Shown one piece after another: positions 18,875-26,645 of a DNA stretch of 64,000 bases. Position numbers and translations under genes: made by a program. How positions within the stretch are numbered: position 1 is the first letter of the stretch; every line of letters begins with the position of its first letter. Origin of the DNA: Aeromonas caviae (GTDB lineage Bacteria > Pseudomonadota > Gammaproteobacteria > Enterobacterales > Aeromonadaceae); assembly GCF_000819785.1 (NCBI RefSeq), contig NZ_CDBK01000080.1:59701-123700 (forward strand), given 5' to 3'. The notes beneath the pieces were generated by a model, which saw only the letters and a program-made list of their open reading frames with translations, ran no database searches and was not told the DNA's origin.

Positions 18875-19582
18875 TCATTCCCAGGCCTGGGGTACGAGTA
18901 GATAACCCTTCTGGCGCACCGTCTTGATGCGGGTCGGGTTGTTGCTGTCATCCCCGAGCCGGCGGCGCAGACGGGAGATGGCCACGTCCATGCTGCGATC
19001 CTGGCCGTCGTAGTCGCGCCCCCGCAGGCTGCGAAACAGCGCCTCCCGCCCCAGGATCTGGCCGGCGTGGCAGGCCAGCTCCCACAGGAGGTCGAAATCG
19101 GCGGTGGAGAGGGGGATGCTCTCCCCATCGAGGCGCACGTCCCGACCCGGGCCGTCTATCTGGAGGCGGCCGAACTGCAGGCGCTGGGGTGGGGCGGCGG
19201 GGACCACGGCCTGCTGGCTCTGCCCCTGCTGGCGAAACTGGACCCGCAGCCGGGCCAGCAGCACCGGGGGGGGCGTGGTCTTGAGGATGTAGTCGTTGGC
19301 CCCCAGCTCCAGGCTCAGGATCTGGTTCATGTCGCTGTCGAGCGAGGTGAGCATGACGATGGGGCCGGCAAAGCGCGGGCGCAGATCCCGGCACAGGGAG
19401 AGGCCATCCTGCCCCGGCAGCATGATGTCGAGCAGCACCAGATCCGGCTGCTCGGCCAGGGCCCTGTCGAGAGCCCGGTCACCCCGGGTCTCCAGCAGCA
19501 CCTCGATGTCGTGGCGACCGAGCCAGCTGCTGATGAGCTGGCCAATCTCGGGATCGTCTTCAACAAACAGAACGCGTGGCAT
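18875..19582 (-). CDS. rstA: Response regulator RstA (OmpR/PhoB family)
   Basis: The 235-residue regulator has a receiver domain with the acidic pair VEDD, phospho-acceptor aspartate in LVLLDIMLPGQDGLSLCRDL near residue 52, and the conserved LTSLDSDMNQILSLELGAND segment seen in E. coli RstA. A winged-helix DNA-binding domain (about residues 130-235) ends in KTVRQKGYLLVPQAWE. It is the partner of RstB. In E. coli this system responds to low pH and low Mg2+ (downstream of PhoP) and regulates asr. The last ~25 codons are duplicated immediately downstream. Confidence 0.95.
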   Translation of the reverse strand: MPRVLFVEDDPEIGQLISSWLGRHDIEVLLETRGDRALDRALAEQPDLVLLDIMLPGQDGLSLCRDLRPRFAGPIVMLTSLDSDMNQILSLELGANDYILKTTPPPVLLARLRVQFRQQGQSQQAVVPAAPPQRLQFGRLQIDGPGRDVRLDGESIPLSTADFDLLWELACHAGQILGREALFRSLRGRDYDGQDRSMDVAISRLRRRLGDDSNNPTRIKTVRQKGYLLVPQAWE

Positions 19583-19684
19583 GGTGGCGTGATTCCCCGG
19601 TCATGGCGTGAGTGGGCGTGTCGCCAGCATAACGGCTGCGTCCGCGCTCTGCACCGGGATAACTAATCAATGCGGGGGTTTTTG

Positions 19685-19708
19685 CCCCTTCTCCCGGGGG
19701 AGAAGGGG
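19685..19708. repeat. REP-like hairpin upstream of rstA
   Basis: An 11-bp inverted repeat (CCCCTTCTCCC at 19685-19695 with 19698-19708) shares its stem with the hairpin at 18708-18730. The rest of the 265-bp gap between rstA and trmA shows no convincing gene; a CGGCTGC/GCAGCCG hairpin near 19817-19836 may end trmA. Confidence 0.6.
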
Positions 19709-19847
19709 GGACAGGATGAATCGGTTGGTATCGGGCCGCCCCCACTTGTCCCGTGGCGGGTCGGGGCGGCGCGATGAGGCAGGATCCGTGCCCTTCAGTG
19801 GCCATAGCGGCTCCGGCTGCCATGGAGCAGCCGGGGAACCGCCCGGA

Positions 19848-20981
19848 TCAGCCGCCCTTGCGCTTCAGATACACCCCGGCTTCCATGTGGTGGGTCCAGG
19901 GGAACTGGTCGAACAGGGCGAAGCGGGCGATCTCGTGGGTTTCACCGAGCACGGCCATGTTGGCCTGCAGGGTCTCGGGGTTGCAGGAGATGTAGAGGAT
20001 GTTGTCGTAATCCTGCACCAGCTTGACGGTGGCGTCGTCCAGACCGGCCCGGGGCGGGTCGACGAAGATGGTGTTGCACTGGTAGGCGCCGAGATCGACC
20101 CCCTTGAGGCGGTTGAACTCCCGCTCGCCGCGCATCGCCATGGTGAACTCCTCCGCCGACATGCGCAGGATGATCAGGTTGTCGACACCGTTGGCGGCGA
20201 TGTTGAACTGGGCGGAGTCCACGCTCGGCTTGGCGATCTCGGTGGCCAGCACCTTGCGAAAGTTCTGCGCCAGGGCGATGGAGAAGTTGCCGTTGCCGCA
20301 GTAGAGCTCCAGCAGGTCCCCCTCGCTCCCCTTGGTCACGTCCAGGGCCCAGCCCAGCATCTGTTCGTTGATGGCGGCGTTGGGCTGGGTGAAGCTGTTT
20401 TCCACCTGCTTGTAGACCAGCTCGCGCCCCTGCACGGTCAGGCGTTCGATGACGAAGTCATCCCCGAGACAGATCTTCTGCTTGTGGGCGCGACCAATCA
20501 GTTGCAGCTCGAACCCCTTGGCCCGCAGGTCGGCCTGCAGGGCCTCGGCGGCCTGCTGCCACTCGTTCTCCAGCTTGCGGTGGTAGAGCAGGCTGACGCA
20601 GATCTGGCCGGACTGGGTGGAGAGGTAGTCGATCTGGAACAGCTTCTTGCGCAGCACGGGGTGCGGGCGCAGCCCGGCCAGCAGCACCGGCATCAGCCGG
20701 TTGATGAGCAAGCTGGCGGTGGGGAAGCTGTCGACCCGGATGATCTCCTTGGTGGCCGGTGCATACATGCAGTGGTACAGGTCGTCCCCCTCGTGCCAGA
20801 TGCGGAACTCGGCGCGCATCCGGTAGTGTTCGGCGGGGGAGGCGTGCAGCTCCAGCGCAGGCGGATTGAAGGGGGCGAACAGCTGGGTGAGGCGATCGCG
20901 CTTCTCGTCGAGCTGGGCCTGGTAGTCGGCAGGAGTCCGTCTGCCCTGGGCGTCGGCGGAAGAGGGCTGGGATTGAGTCAT
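19848..20981 (-). CDS. trmA: tRNA (uracil-54-C5)-methyltransferase
   Basis: The 377-residue SAM-dependent enzyme forms ribothymidine-54 in tRNAs. The SAM-binding motif [16 protein letters not shown] is near residue 215, the nucleophile-containing motif is [14 protein letters not shown], and the catalytic cysteine is in [11 protein letters not shown] near residue 335. Length fits the family (E. coli 366, with a slightly longer N-terminus here). It appears monocistronic. Confidence 0.96.
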   Translation of the reverse strand: MTQSQPSSADAQGRRTPADYQAQLDEKRDRLTQLFAPFNPPALELHASPAEHYRMRAEFRIWHEGDDLYHCMYAPATKEIIRVDSFPTASLLINRLMPVLLAGLRPHPVLRKKLFQIDYLSTQSGQICVSLLYHRKLENEWQQAAEALQADLRAKGFELQLIGRAHKQKICLGDDFVIERLTVQGRELVYKQVENSFTQPNAAINEQMLGWALDVTKGSEGDLLELYCGNGNFSIALAQNFRKVLATEIAKPSVDSAQFNIAANGVDNLIILRMSAEEFTMAMRGEREFNRLKGVDLGAYQCNTIFVDPPRAGLDDATVKLVQDYDNILYISCNPETLQANMAVLGETHEIARFALFDQFPWTHHMEAGVYLKRKGG

Positions 20982-21147
20982 GGATACCTCGCATGCACCG
21001 GGCTGAGCCGGGGAAAGACCGGGGGAAGGCCGCAGCCAACCAAAGGGTGGGGATTTTAAAAGGCCGTTGCGGATTGTCCAAGTTTTTTGTGGTCAAGAAG
21101 TGGCCAGTCGGGCCGATAACCGATCCACCACTATAGGCGGGAGAGTA

Positions 21148-22272
21148 ATGATGCAAATTGATGGCATGGGCGCAGCCCAACCCAAGGGAGTGGGCATTGC
21201 TCCCAAATCGCCTCAACAGACGGAGTCGAAGACGGCGGACAAGGGGGACGAGGTCTCCCTGAACAAGCCCCCGAAATGGGCCCAGGTGCTGATCCAGCAG
21301 GCGCTGCAATTTGCGCTGGAGATCAACGGCCAGGGCTACAAGGCACCCAAGGTGCAGGAACCCCAGGAGGTTACTCCGGAGACCCTGTTCGATTTCCAGT
21401 CGGTGGCGGACAACGTGTTGCAGTTCGTCACCGGGCGGATAGGCGCGGCCCGTGCCGACGGCAAGTCCGACGACGACCTGACCAAGATGATGGAGCAGGC
21501 CCGCAAGGGGGTGGACAAGGGCTTCGGTGACGCCAGGAAGCAGCTCGGTGACTGGGCGGACAACGAGGACATCAAGACCGGCATGGATCAGAGCTACAAG
21601 CTGATCCAGAAGGGGCTCGACGAGTTCGAGAAGGAGTTCTTCGGCAAGGTGTCGACCACGGATCTGGGGGATGCCAGAATGGCCAGCCGCCAGCAGGCCC
21701 TCCTCGAGATCGAGACCCGGGACGGGGACAAGGTGATGCTGCGCTTCAGCGACAGCTGGCAGTTCAAGTCCCAGAGCGACGGGGGTGGCAGCCAGTTCAG
21801 CCTCAAGTCGAGCCAGAGCTTCGACTTCTCCCTGGAGGGGGATCTCGACAGTGCCGAGATGGATGCCATCGGAACCCTGGTCAAGGGGCTGGACGAGCTG
21901 GCCGGGCAGTTCTTCAAGGGGGGCGACGGCAAGACCCTGGCGGACGGGCTGAACGGGCTGCAACTGGATGACAGCCAGCTGGTCTCCTACTCCCTCAAGC
22001 TCAAGCAATCGGCCAAGTTGAGTCAGACCTACCAGGGGGCCAGTTCCCTGCAGGAGAGCCTCAAGCCCCTGGCGGACTACCTGCCGAGGCTCAGCCGGTT
22101 GCAGCAGCAGGCCGACGCCCTGCTGCCCCCTTCCCAGCAGGAGGCGCTGACCCCCACCGTGCTGGCGGCGCGGGGTCAGGACGGGGCGACCCAGGGGGCA
22201 GGCTTCATGGGCTTCAACCAGCGGATGCTGGAGGCCATGCGGCTGCTTGGCCAGCAGATGGCGACCGGCTAG
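21148..22272 (+). CDS. DUF5610 domain-containing protein of unknown function
   Basis: A soluble, charged 374-residue protein starts MMQIDGMGAAQPKGVGIAPK. No signal peptide or membrane segment is visible. The N-terminal third (PPKWAQVLIQQALQFALEIN ... FVTGRIGAARADGKSDDDLT) fits the DUF5610 family as I recall it. The middle contains alternating Ser/Lys strand-like repeats (SDSWQFKSQSDGGGSQFSLK). GGGAG lies before the tandem ATGs at 21148 and 21151; either may be used. The protein resembles the 'hypothetical proteins' of aeromonads and vibrios, and I do not assign a function. Confidence 0.75.
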   Translation: MMQIDGMGAAQPKGVGIAPKSPQQTESKTADKGDEVSLNKPPKWAQVLIQQALQFALEINGQGYKAPKVQEPQEVTPETLFDFQSVADNVLQFVTGRIGAARADGKSDDDLTKMMEQARKGVDKGFGDARKQLGDWADNEDIKTGMDQSYKLIQKGLDEFEKEFFGKVSTTDLGDARMASRQQALLEIETRDGDKVMLRFSDSWQFKSQSDGGGSQFSLKSSQSFDFSLEGDLDSAEMDAIGTLVKGLDELAGQFFKGGDGKTLADGLNGLQLDDSQLVSYSLKLKQSAKLSQTYQGASSLQESLKPLADYLPRLSRLQQQADALLPPSQQEALTPTVLAARGQDGATQGAGFMGFNQRMLEAMRLLGQQMATG

Positions 22273-22366
22273 TCTGGCGACGCCCCCGTGATGCCGGCGG
22301 GGGCGGGGTGTTTGCCAGCCCGTCCCCGGGCTGGCACACTGCCCTTTTCCCCAGCCCGGCGATGCC

Positions 22367-22900
22367 ATGAACCCCAAGAAGCCAAGAGACAAGCGCGAGC
22401 TCTGCTACCCCTTCATCTTCGAAACCCAGTTCCAGTGCGACTACGAGATCGCCACCGACGAGCTCTGCTGCCAGGTGGGGGCCGTGCTCTCTCATCTGAT
22501 GCCGGATGAGGATACCCGGCCCGTGATGGCGGATCTGGCGACCCTGCAGCGGCTCATCTACAACCTCAACGGCTCGGTGCGGGGACGGCTCGGCATCTTC
22601 GAGGAGGACCTGGACTGGCTGAAGGGGCGGTACGATCACTACAACGAGGCGAGTCGCGGCCGGGTGACCGGCTTCGTGCTGCCCCAGGGGCCCCAGCCCA
22701 TTCCCACCCTGCACCTGTGCCGCTGTGGCAGCAAGAAGGTGGTGCGTCTGCTGGTGCGCCTGGAAGAGAGCGGCGTGCGCTTCGATCCCATCCTCTATCG
22801 CTTCGCCAATCTGCTGGCCAACTTCTTCTTCGTGCTCACCGTCTACCTCAAGCAGGCGTGGGATGTGACCGAAGTCCCCTATGTCAGCATCAACTACTGA
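22367..22900 (+). CDS. PduO-type cob(I)alamin adenosyltransferase-like protein
   Basis: This 177-residue protein resembles the PduO/EutT-like four-helix adenosyltransferase fold: GRVTGFVLPQGPQPIPTLHL aligns with the family's FVLPGG...LH segment, and YRFANLLANFFFVLTVYLKQ with the C-terminal RLSDLLFVLAR helix. However, the usual catalytic R-x-x-E-R helix is replaced by CRCGSKKVVRLLVRLEE, so ATP:cobalamin activity is uncertain. It follows the DUF5610 gene by 94 bp on the same strand. No other cobalamin gene is in the window. Confidence 0.65.
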   Translation: MNPKKPRDKRELCYPFIFETQFQCDYEIATDELCCQVGAVLSHLMPDEDTRPVMADLATLQRLIYNLNGSVRGRLGIFEEDLDWLKGRYDHYNEASRGRVTGFVLPQGPQPIPTLHLCRCGSKKVVRLLVRLEESGVRFDPILYRFANLLANFFFVLTVYLKQAWDVTEVPYVSINY

Positions 22901-23010
22901 TGAAGAGATGATGTTTGATGTATTCGTCGCATCACACATGGCGGCGTAGGGCTATCGGATCGAAAAACAGCGATGAGGCAGCATCCGTCACTTCGGGGGA
23001 TGCAGGCATA

Positions 23011-23040
23011 AAAAAACCGGCGCCCCGAGCGCCGGTTTTC
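23011..23040 (-). terminator. Rho-independent terminator of malZ
   Basis: A 10-bp stem (AAAACCGGCG / CGCCGGTTTT) carries seven A residues on its left side (seven T on the minus strand), 15 bp beyond the malZ stop. It may also stop the plus-strand gene ending at 22900. Confidence 0.85.
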
Positions 23041-23054
23041 TATTGCCGCTATCC

Positions 23055-24884
23055 CTAGCTCGACAGCAGTACCCTGGCCGAGTTGGCCGGGATGGTGAGC
23101 TGCACCTCCCCCTGCACCACCTCGAACTTGTCGCCGTTGAAGGCGTCGGTGAAGCGGCTGGCGGGGCTGGCGGTCTGCCACAGGGGCAGGCTGATGGTGC
23201 GCGGCTCCGTGGGGTGGCGGTTGCAGGCGACCACCACCTGATCGCTTTGCAGGGTACGGGCGAACACATAGCTGTGAGGGCCGGCGTAGAGGGTCTGGAT
23301 GTCTCCCCGACGCAGGGCAGGGCGCTGGCGGCGCAGCTGGATCAGGCGGCGATAGTGGTCGTGCAGCACGTGATCCCAGTCGGTGGTATCCCAGGGGAAA
23401 CAGCGGCGGCAGTCCGGGTCGTTGCCGCCGGAGAGCCCCACCTCGTCGCCGTAGTAGATGGAGGGCACGCCGATGTAGGTGATGAGCAGGGTGGCGGCGA
23501 GTCGCATCCGCTGCTTGTCTTCCCCCAGCAGGTGCAGGAAACGGGCGGTGTCGTGGCTGTCCAGTAGGTTGAACTGGGCCAGCTGGTTCTTGAACGGAAT
23601 ATGGGCCCGCGCCAGCTTGAGCCAGTGATCCAGCTCGGTGGCGCTGATTTTGATGGGGTGATAGGCGATGTCCTGCCCCGCCAGGAAGGCGCGGATGGGG
23701 TGGGCGAAGCCGTAGTAGTTCATGGCGCCATCCTCCTGATCCCCCTGCAGCCACTGGCTCGCCTCGAAGAAGTGCTCGCCGAGGACGTAGGCGTCCGGAT
23801 TCTCCTGCTTCACCGCGCCGCGAATGGCGCGCACATGGCCGCGATTGCCCTCGGCAGTGCCTCGCTCCCCCAGCATGTGGATGACGTCGAAGCGCCAGCC
23901 ATCGATCTGGTAGGGGGCGCGCATCCAGTAGCGCAGAATGGCGTTGTCTGCCCGATAAACGGCGTCCTGCACCTGTTCACTTGAGAAATCCAGCTTGGGC
24001 AGGCTGCGGATCCCTTTCCAGCTAACATAATCCCCTTCCTGATCGAAGGTGTAGAAGCTGCGCCAGGGGGAGTCCGGGTTGCTCTGGGCGCCCAGCGGCG
24101 GGCAGAACCAGGGGTGCTCGGTGGAGGTGTGGTTGACCACCGCATCCAGGATGATCCTCATGCCGCGCTGGTGCAGGTTGCGGGTCAGCTCGGCAAACTG
24201 GGCATTGGTACCGAGGTGCGCATCCACCTTGAAGTAGTCCTGAGTGTCGTACTTGTGGTTGCTCGGCGAATCGAAGATGGGGTTGAGGTAGAGCGCCGTC
24301 ACCCCCAGGGATTGCAGGTAGTGCAGCTTGGCGTCGATGCCCGCCAGATCCCCGCCGTAGAATTCACAGGCGCCGTGCCCCTCTTCGTGGCGGCTGACCG
24401 GCTCGCCCCAGGCCTTGCTGATGACCGCCTTGCCCCTGTACTCGTACTCGTGATGCTTGACGCTCAGCGACGGGTCGCCGTTGCAGAAGCGGTCGGGGAA
24501 GATCTGGTAGAACACCTGATCCTGTACCCAGGCCGGGGGCTGGTGATGGCTGTTGAAGCGGAAATGCTGCTCCCGCGGCGGCATGGCGGCGCTGACGCCT
24601 GCCCCGTGCAGCCACCACTGCTCCTCGTCGGTGAGGCACTTGAAGCAGTAGAGGTGGATCTCCTGCCCTCTGGCCAGCGGCAGTTCGACCTGCCAGACCT
24701 GAAGCCTGTCCCGGGTGGCGACCGGCGTCATGGCGACCAGATACTCCTCGTTGTCCGGCTCGTGGCGCAGCCACACCTCGCGGATGGGGGCGTCCAGCTC
24801 GCTGAACAGGGTGAGCTGCAGGGTGTCGGCACTCTCTTTGAACCAGGGTGCCGCCTGGGGGTGAAACAGGAAGGGATGGGTCAT
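23055..24884 (-). CDS. malZ: Maltodextrin glucosidase
   Basis: The 609-residue glycoside hydrolase family 13 enzyme releases glucose from the reducing end of maltodextrins in the cytoplasm. Family motifs: VFYQIFPDRFCNGD, region I ILDAVVNH, nucleophile aspartate in GWRFDVIHMLGE, acid/base glutamate in VLGEHFFEASQWLQ, and the third acid in LLDSHDTARF. An N-terminal beta domain precedes the barrel, as in E. coli MalZ (604). No signal peptide is present. The start MTHPFLFHPQ aligns with the family; the Shine-Dalgarno is weak, and a start at 24968 cannot be excluded. Confidence 0.93.
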   Translation of the reverse strand: MTHPFLFHPQAAPWFKESADTLQLTLFSELDAPIREVWLRHEPDNEEYLVAMTPVATRDRLQVWQVELPLARGQEIHLYCFKCLTDEEQWWLHGAGVSAAMPPREQHFRFNSHHQPPAWVQDQVFYQIFPDRFCNGDPSLSVKHHEYEYRGKAVISKAWGEPVSRHEEGHGACEFYGGDLAGIDAKLHYLQSLGVTALYLNPIFDSPSNHKYDTQDYFKVDAHLGTNAQFAELTRNLHQRGMRIILDAVVNHTSTEHPWFCPPLGAQSNPDSPWRSFYTFDQEGDYVSWKGIRSLPKLDFSSEQVQDAVYRADNAILRYWMRAPYQIDGWRFDVIHMLGERGTAEGNRGHVRAIRGAVKQENPDAYVLGEHFFEASQWLQGDQEDGAMNYYGFAHPIRAFLAGQDIAYHPIKISATELDHWLKLARAHIPFKNQLAQFNLLDSHDTARFLHLLGEDKQRMRLAATLLITYIGVPSIYYGDEVGLSGGNDPDCRRCFPWDTTDWDHVLHDHYRRLIQLRRQRPALRRGDIQTLYAGPHSYVFARTLQSDQVVVACNRHPTEPRTISLPLWQTASPASRFTDAFNGDKFEVVQGEVQLTIPANSARVLLSS

Positions 24885-25020
24885 GGTATCTACTGTGTCA
24901 GAGAGGCTCAGGAATGGGGGATGGGCGCAGGCCATCTTATCCCGTCCATGGGCGTGTGTATGTGACAACCGGCCAGAATGAGACGGTGCTTCCGGCTTGG
25001 CTGGGCGGTCTGCCGTGACG

Positions 25021-25086
25021 CTATGGGGTCAGCAAATCGGCCAGGGCGTTGCCCTGTTCGTGCAGCTGTTCGAGCTGATCCGCCAG
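25021..25086 (-). repeat. Diverged duplicate of the HDOD gene 3' end
   Basis: This segment repeats 25130-25195 at a period of 109 bp and encodes the same LADLLT tail after EQLHEQGNA, ending in P-stop instead of Q-stop. Four of the base differences are synonymous third-position changes; the last sense codon differs at two bases. The downstream flank CCAGAATGAGACGG is also repeated (24973 and 25083), so the duplicated unit is about 110 bp. Confidence 0.85.
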
Positions 25087-25129
25087 AATGAGACGGGGAT
25101 CCGGCTCCTGCTGATCGGCCGTCGTACAT

Positions 25130-25960
25130 CTACTGGGTCAGCAAATCGGCCAGGGCGTTGCCCTGCTCGTGGAGCTGCTCCAGCTGATCCGCCAGGCTGG
25201 CGGGATCCAGCCCCAGCTGGTCAGCCAGGGTTCTGGGGAAACGGGCGATGATAGCCTGTGCCGGTACGCCGGCCTGCCAGGCGAAGGAGACGAAGACGGC
25301 GAGCCGGATGAGCACGGCCTCCTTGCTGACCGGATCGTGGGAGAGGGGGTCGAGCTGCTGGGCGATGGCATCCACGAAGGCGGGCGACAGGTTCCAGCGC
25401 CGCGCCAGCTCTGCGCCGAGCTGGGCATAGTCGTAACCCAGCATCTCCCGCTGGGCATCGACCCGGCTGCTGCCTTTCTCGATGGCCAGATTGATGAGCC
25501 CCGCCTCTTCCGGCAGGGTGCTCTGGATCAGCAGCTCGCCGATGTTGTGAATGAGGGCGCAGGTGAAGGCGGTCTCGGGATCCACCGAGGTGGTCTGCTG
25601 TGCCAGGGTGCGGGCAATGGTGGCGACCTGGAAGGTCTGGGTCCAGAAGTGGAGCTTGTCAAAGCCGGGAGGGGCCTTGAAGCTGCTGATGATGCCGGAG
25701 GCGACCACCACGGAGCGCAGGCGGTTGAAACCGAGGCGGATCACCGCCTGTTCGATGGAGGTGATTTCATTGCCACGGCGCAGGGCAGCGGAGTTGGCCA
25801 TCCGCAGTACCTTGACGCTGATCACCTGGTCCATGGCGATCTTGGCCGCGATCTCGTCGATGCGGGCATTCTCGTCGTTGAAACTCTGCATCAGCTCGTG
25901 CAGCAGTTTCGGAATTGTGGGCAGTTGCTTGATCTTGCCAAACAGGCGATCCATCGACAT
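25130..25960 (-). CDS. HDOD domain protein
   Basis: An HDOD (HD-related output) domain covers about residues 5-200: IKQLPTIPKLLHELMQSFND, EIAAKIAMDQVISVKVLRMA, and CALIHNIGELLI at the position of the degenerate HD motif. The catalytic His-Asp pair is replaced, as is usual in HDOD proteins, so a signalling or scaffold role rather than c-di-GMP hydrolysis is expected. The start MSMDRLFGKIKQLP is chosen because GGAGG lies 11 nt upstream; in-frame ATGs at 25978 and 26005 are alternatives. Its 3' end is duplicated just downstream. Confidence 0.85.
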   Translation of the reverse strand: MSMDRLFGKIKQLPTIPKLLHELMQSFNDENARIDEIAAKIAMDQVISVKVLRMANSAALRRGNEITSIEQAVIRLGFNRLRSVVVASGIISSFKAPPGFDKLHFWTQTFQVATIARTLAQQTTSVDPETAFTCALIHNIGELLIQSTLPEEAGLINLAIEKGSSRVDAQREMLGYDYAQLGAELARRWNLSPAFVDAIAQQLDPLSHDPVSKEAVLIRLAVFVSFAWQAGVPAQAIIARFPRTLADQLGLDPASLADQLEQLHEQGNALADLLTQ

Positions 25961-26047
25961 GGCTGAGGCAGCCTCCATTGCTAACAATGCCTCATATTGT
26001 GCCACAGCCTGGCCAGTTGTTCCTGCTGGCGAGCGGTTTTGTGAGCC

Positions 26048-26467
26048 CTAGTACACCCAGTCTTGCAGCCTGTATTCCAAACGGTGCCGTTTTCCCTGGA
26101 GGATCAGGGTCTGGGTGGAACCGCTCAGTGTGGCCCCCTCCGTCAGGGTGGCGAGCACGGCCTGCTCTATCAGATCGAGTTCGGGGGGGCAGGCCATGGC
26201 GGTGCTGCCGAGGCTGGTGACCCAGAGCTTGTTCCCCTTGAGGTGACCCTGGCCGAAGTAGCGGTTGCAACCGGCGATGCCGTTGACGGTGAAGTGTTCA
26301 CCGATCTCGATGTCGGGGGGATTGCTGCGGCGGCTGGCGATGGCCTGGCCATCCAGCCGATCGAGCACCCAGTGATGGTGTTGCAGGTCTTGCGAGGCAA
26401 AGCGGGGAGCACTGCTGCAGGCGCTGAGCAGAAGCAGGGCGAGCAGCAGTAGCAGGTATCTGGGCAT
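26048..26467 (-). CDS. META domain lipoprotein (HslJ-like)
   Basis: The 139-residue protein begins MPRYLLLLLALLLLSACSSA, a lipoprotein signal with lipobox LSAC and the lipidated cysteine at residue 17. The rest matches the META/HslJ domain (HHWVLDRLDGQAIA ... VNGIAGCNRYFGQ ... TAMACPPELDLIEQAVLATL). HslJ is linked to heat-inducible novobiocin resistance in E. coli; this protein's role is unknown. The start at 26467 is set by the signal peptide. An inverted repeat at 26486-26504 sits immediately upstream. Confidence 0.85.
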   Translation of the reverse strand: MPRYLLLLLALLLLSACSSAPRFASQDLQHHHWVLDRLDGQAIASRRSNPPDIEIGEHFTVNGIAGCNRYFGQGHLKGNKLWVTSLGSTAMACPPELDLIEQAVLATLTEGATLSGSTQTLILQGKRHRLEYRLQDWVY

Positions 26468-26645
26468 TGAAGGGGCTCCGGTGGTGGGTATGACAAGCAT
26501 ACCCGTCCCCGGGCCCGGGCGGCAGGGCGAGGGGGGAGGAGCCCGACCGCTTCTGTCGCCCCGGGGGAAGAGGGGGTGTCGGCAAATGGCAACACCCGCC
26601 CCGAGCGAACCTGTCTACCGGTTGCCCATGGCTCCCCTGGCCGTC

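Noticed and set aside
18760..19128. Minus-strand ORF that ends in a copy of the RstA tail
   Set aside because: Its first part is an out-of-frame reading of rstA; it joins the duplicated tail only by chance, so the tail is listed as a repeat remnant, not a gene.
22970..23003. Short segment GCGATGAGGCAG-ATCCGT also found near 19772-19792
   Set aside because: Only about 18 bases are shared without a common structure; too short to call a repeat family.
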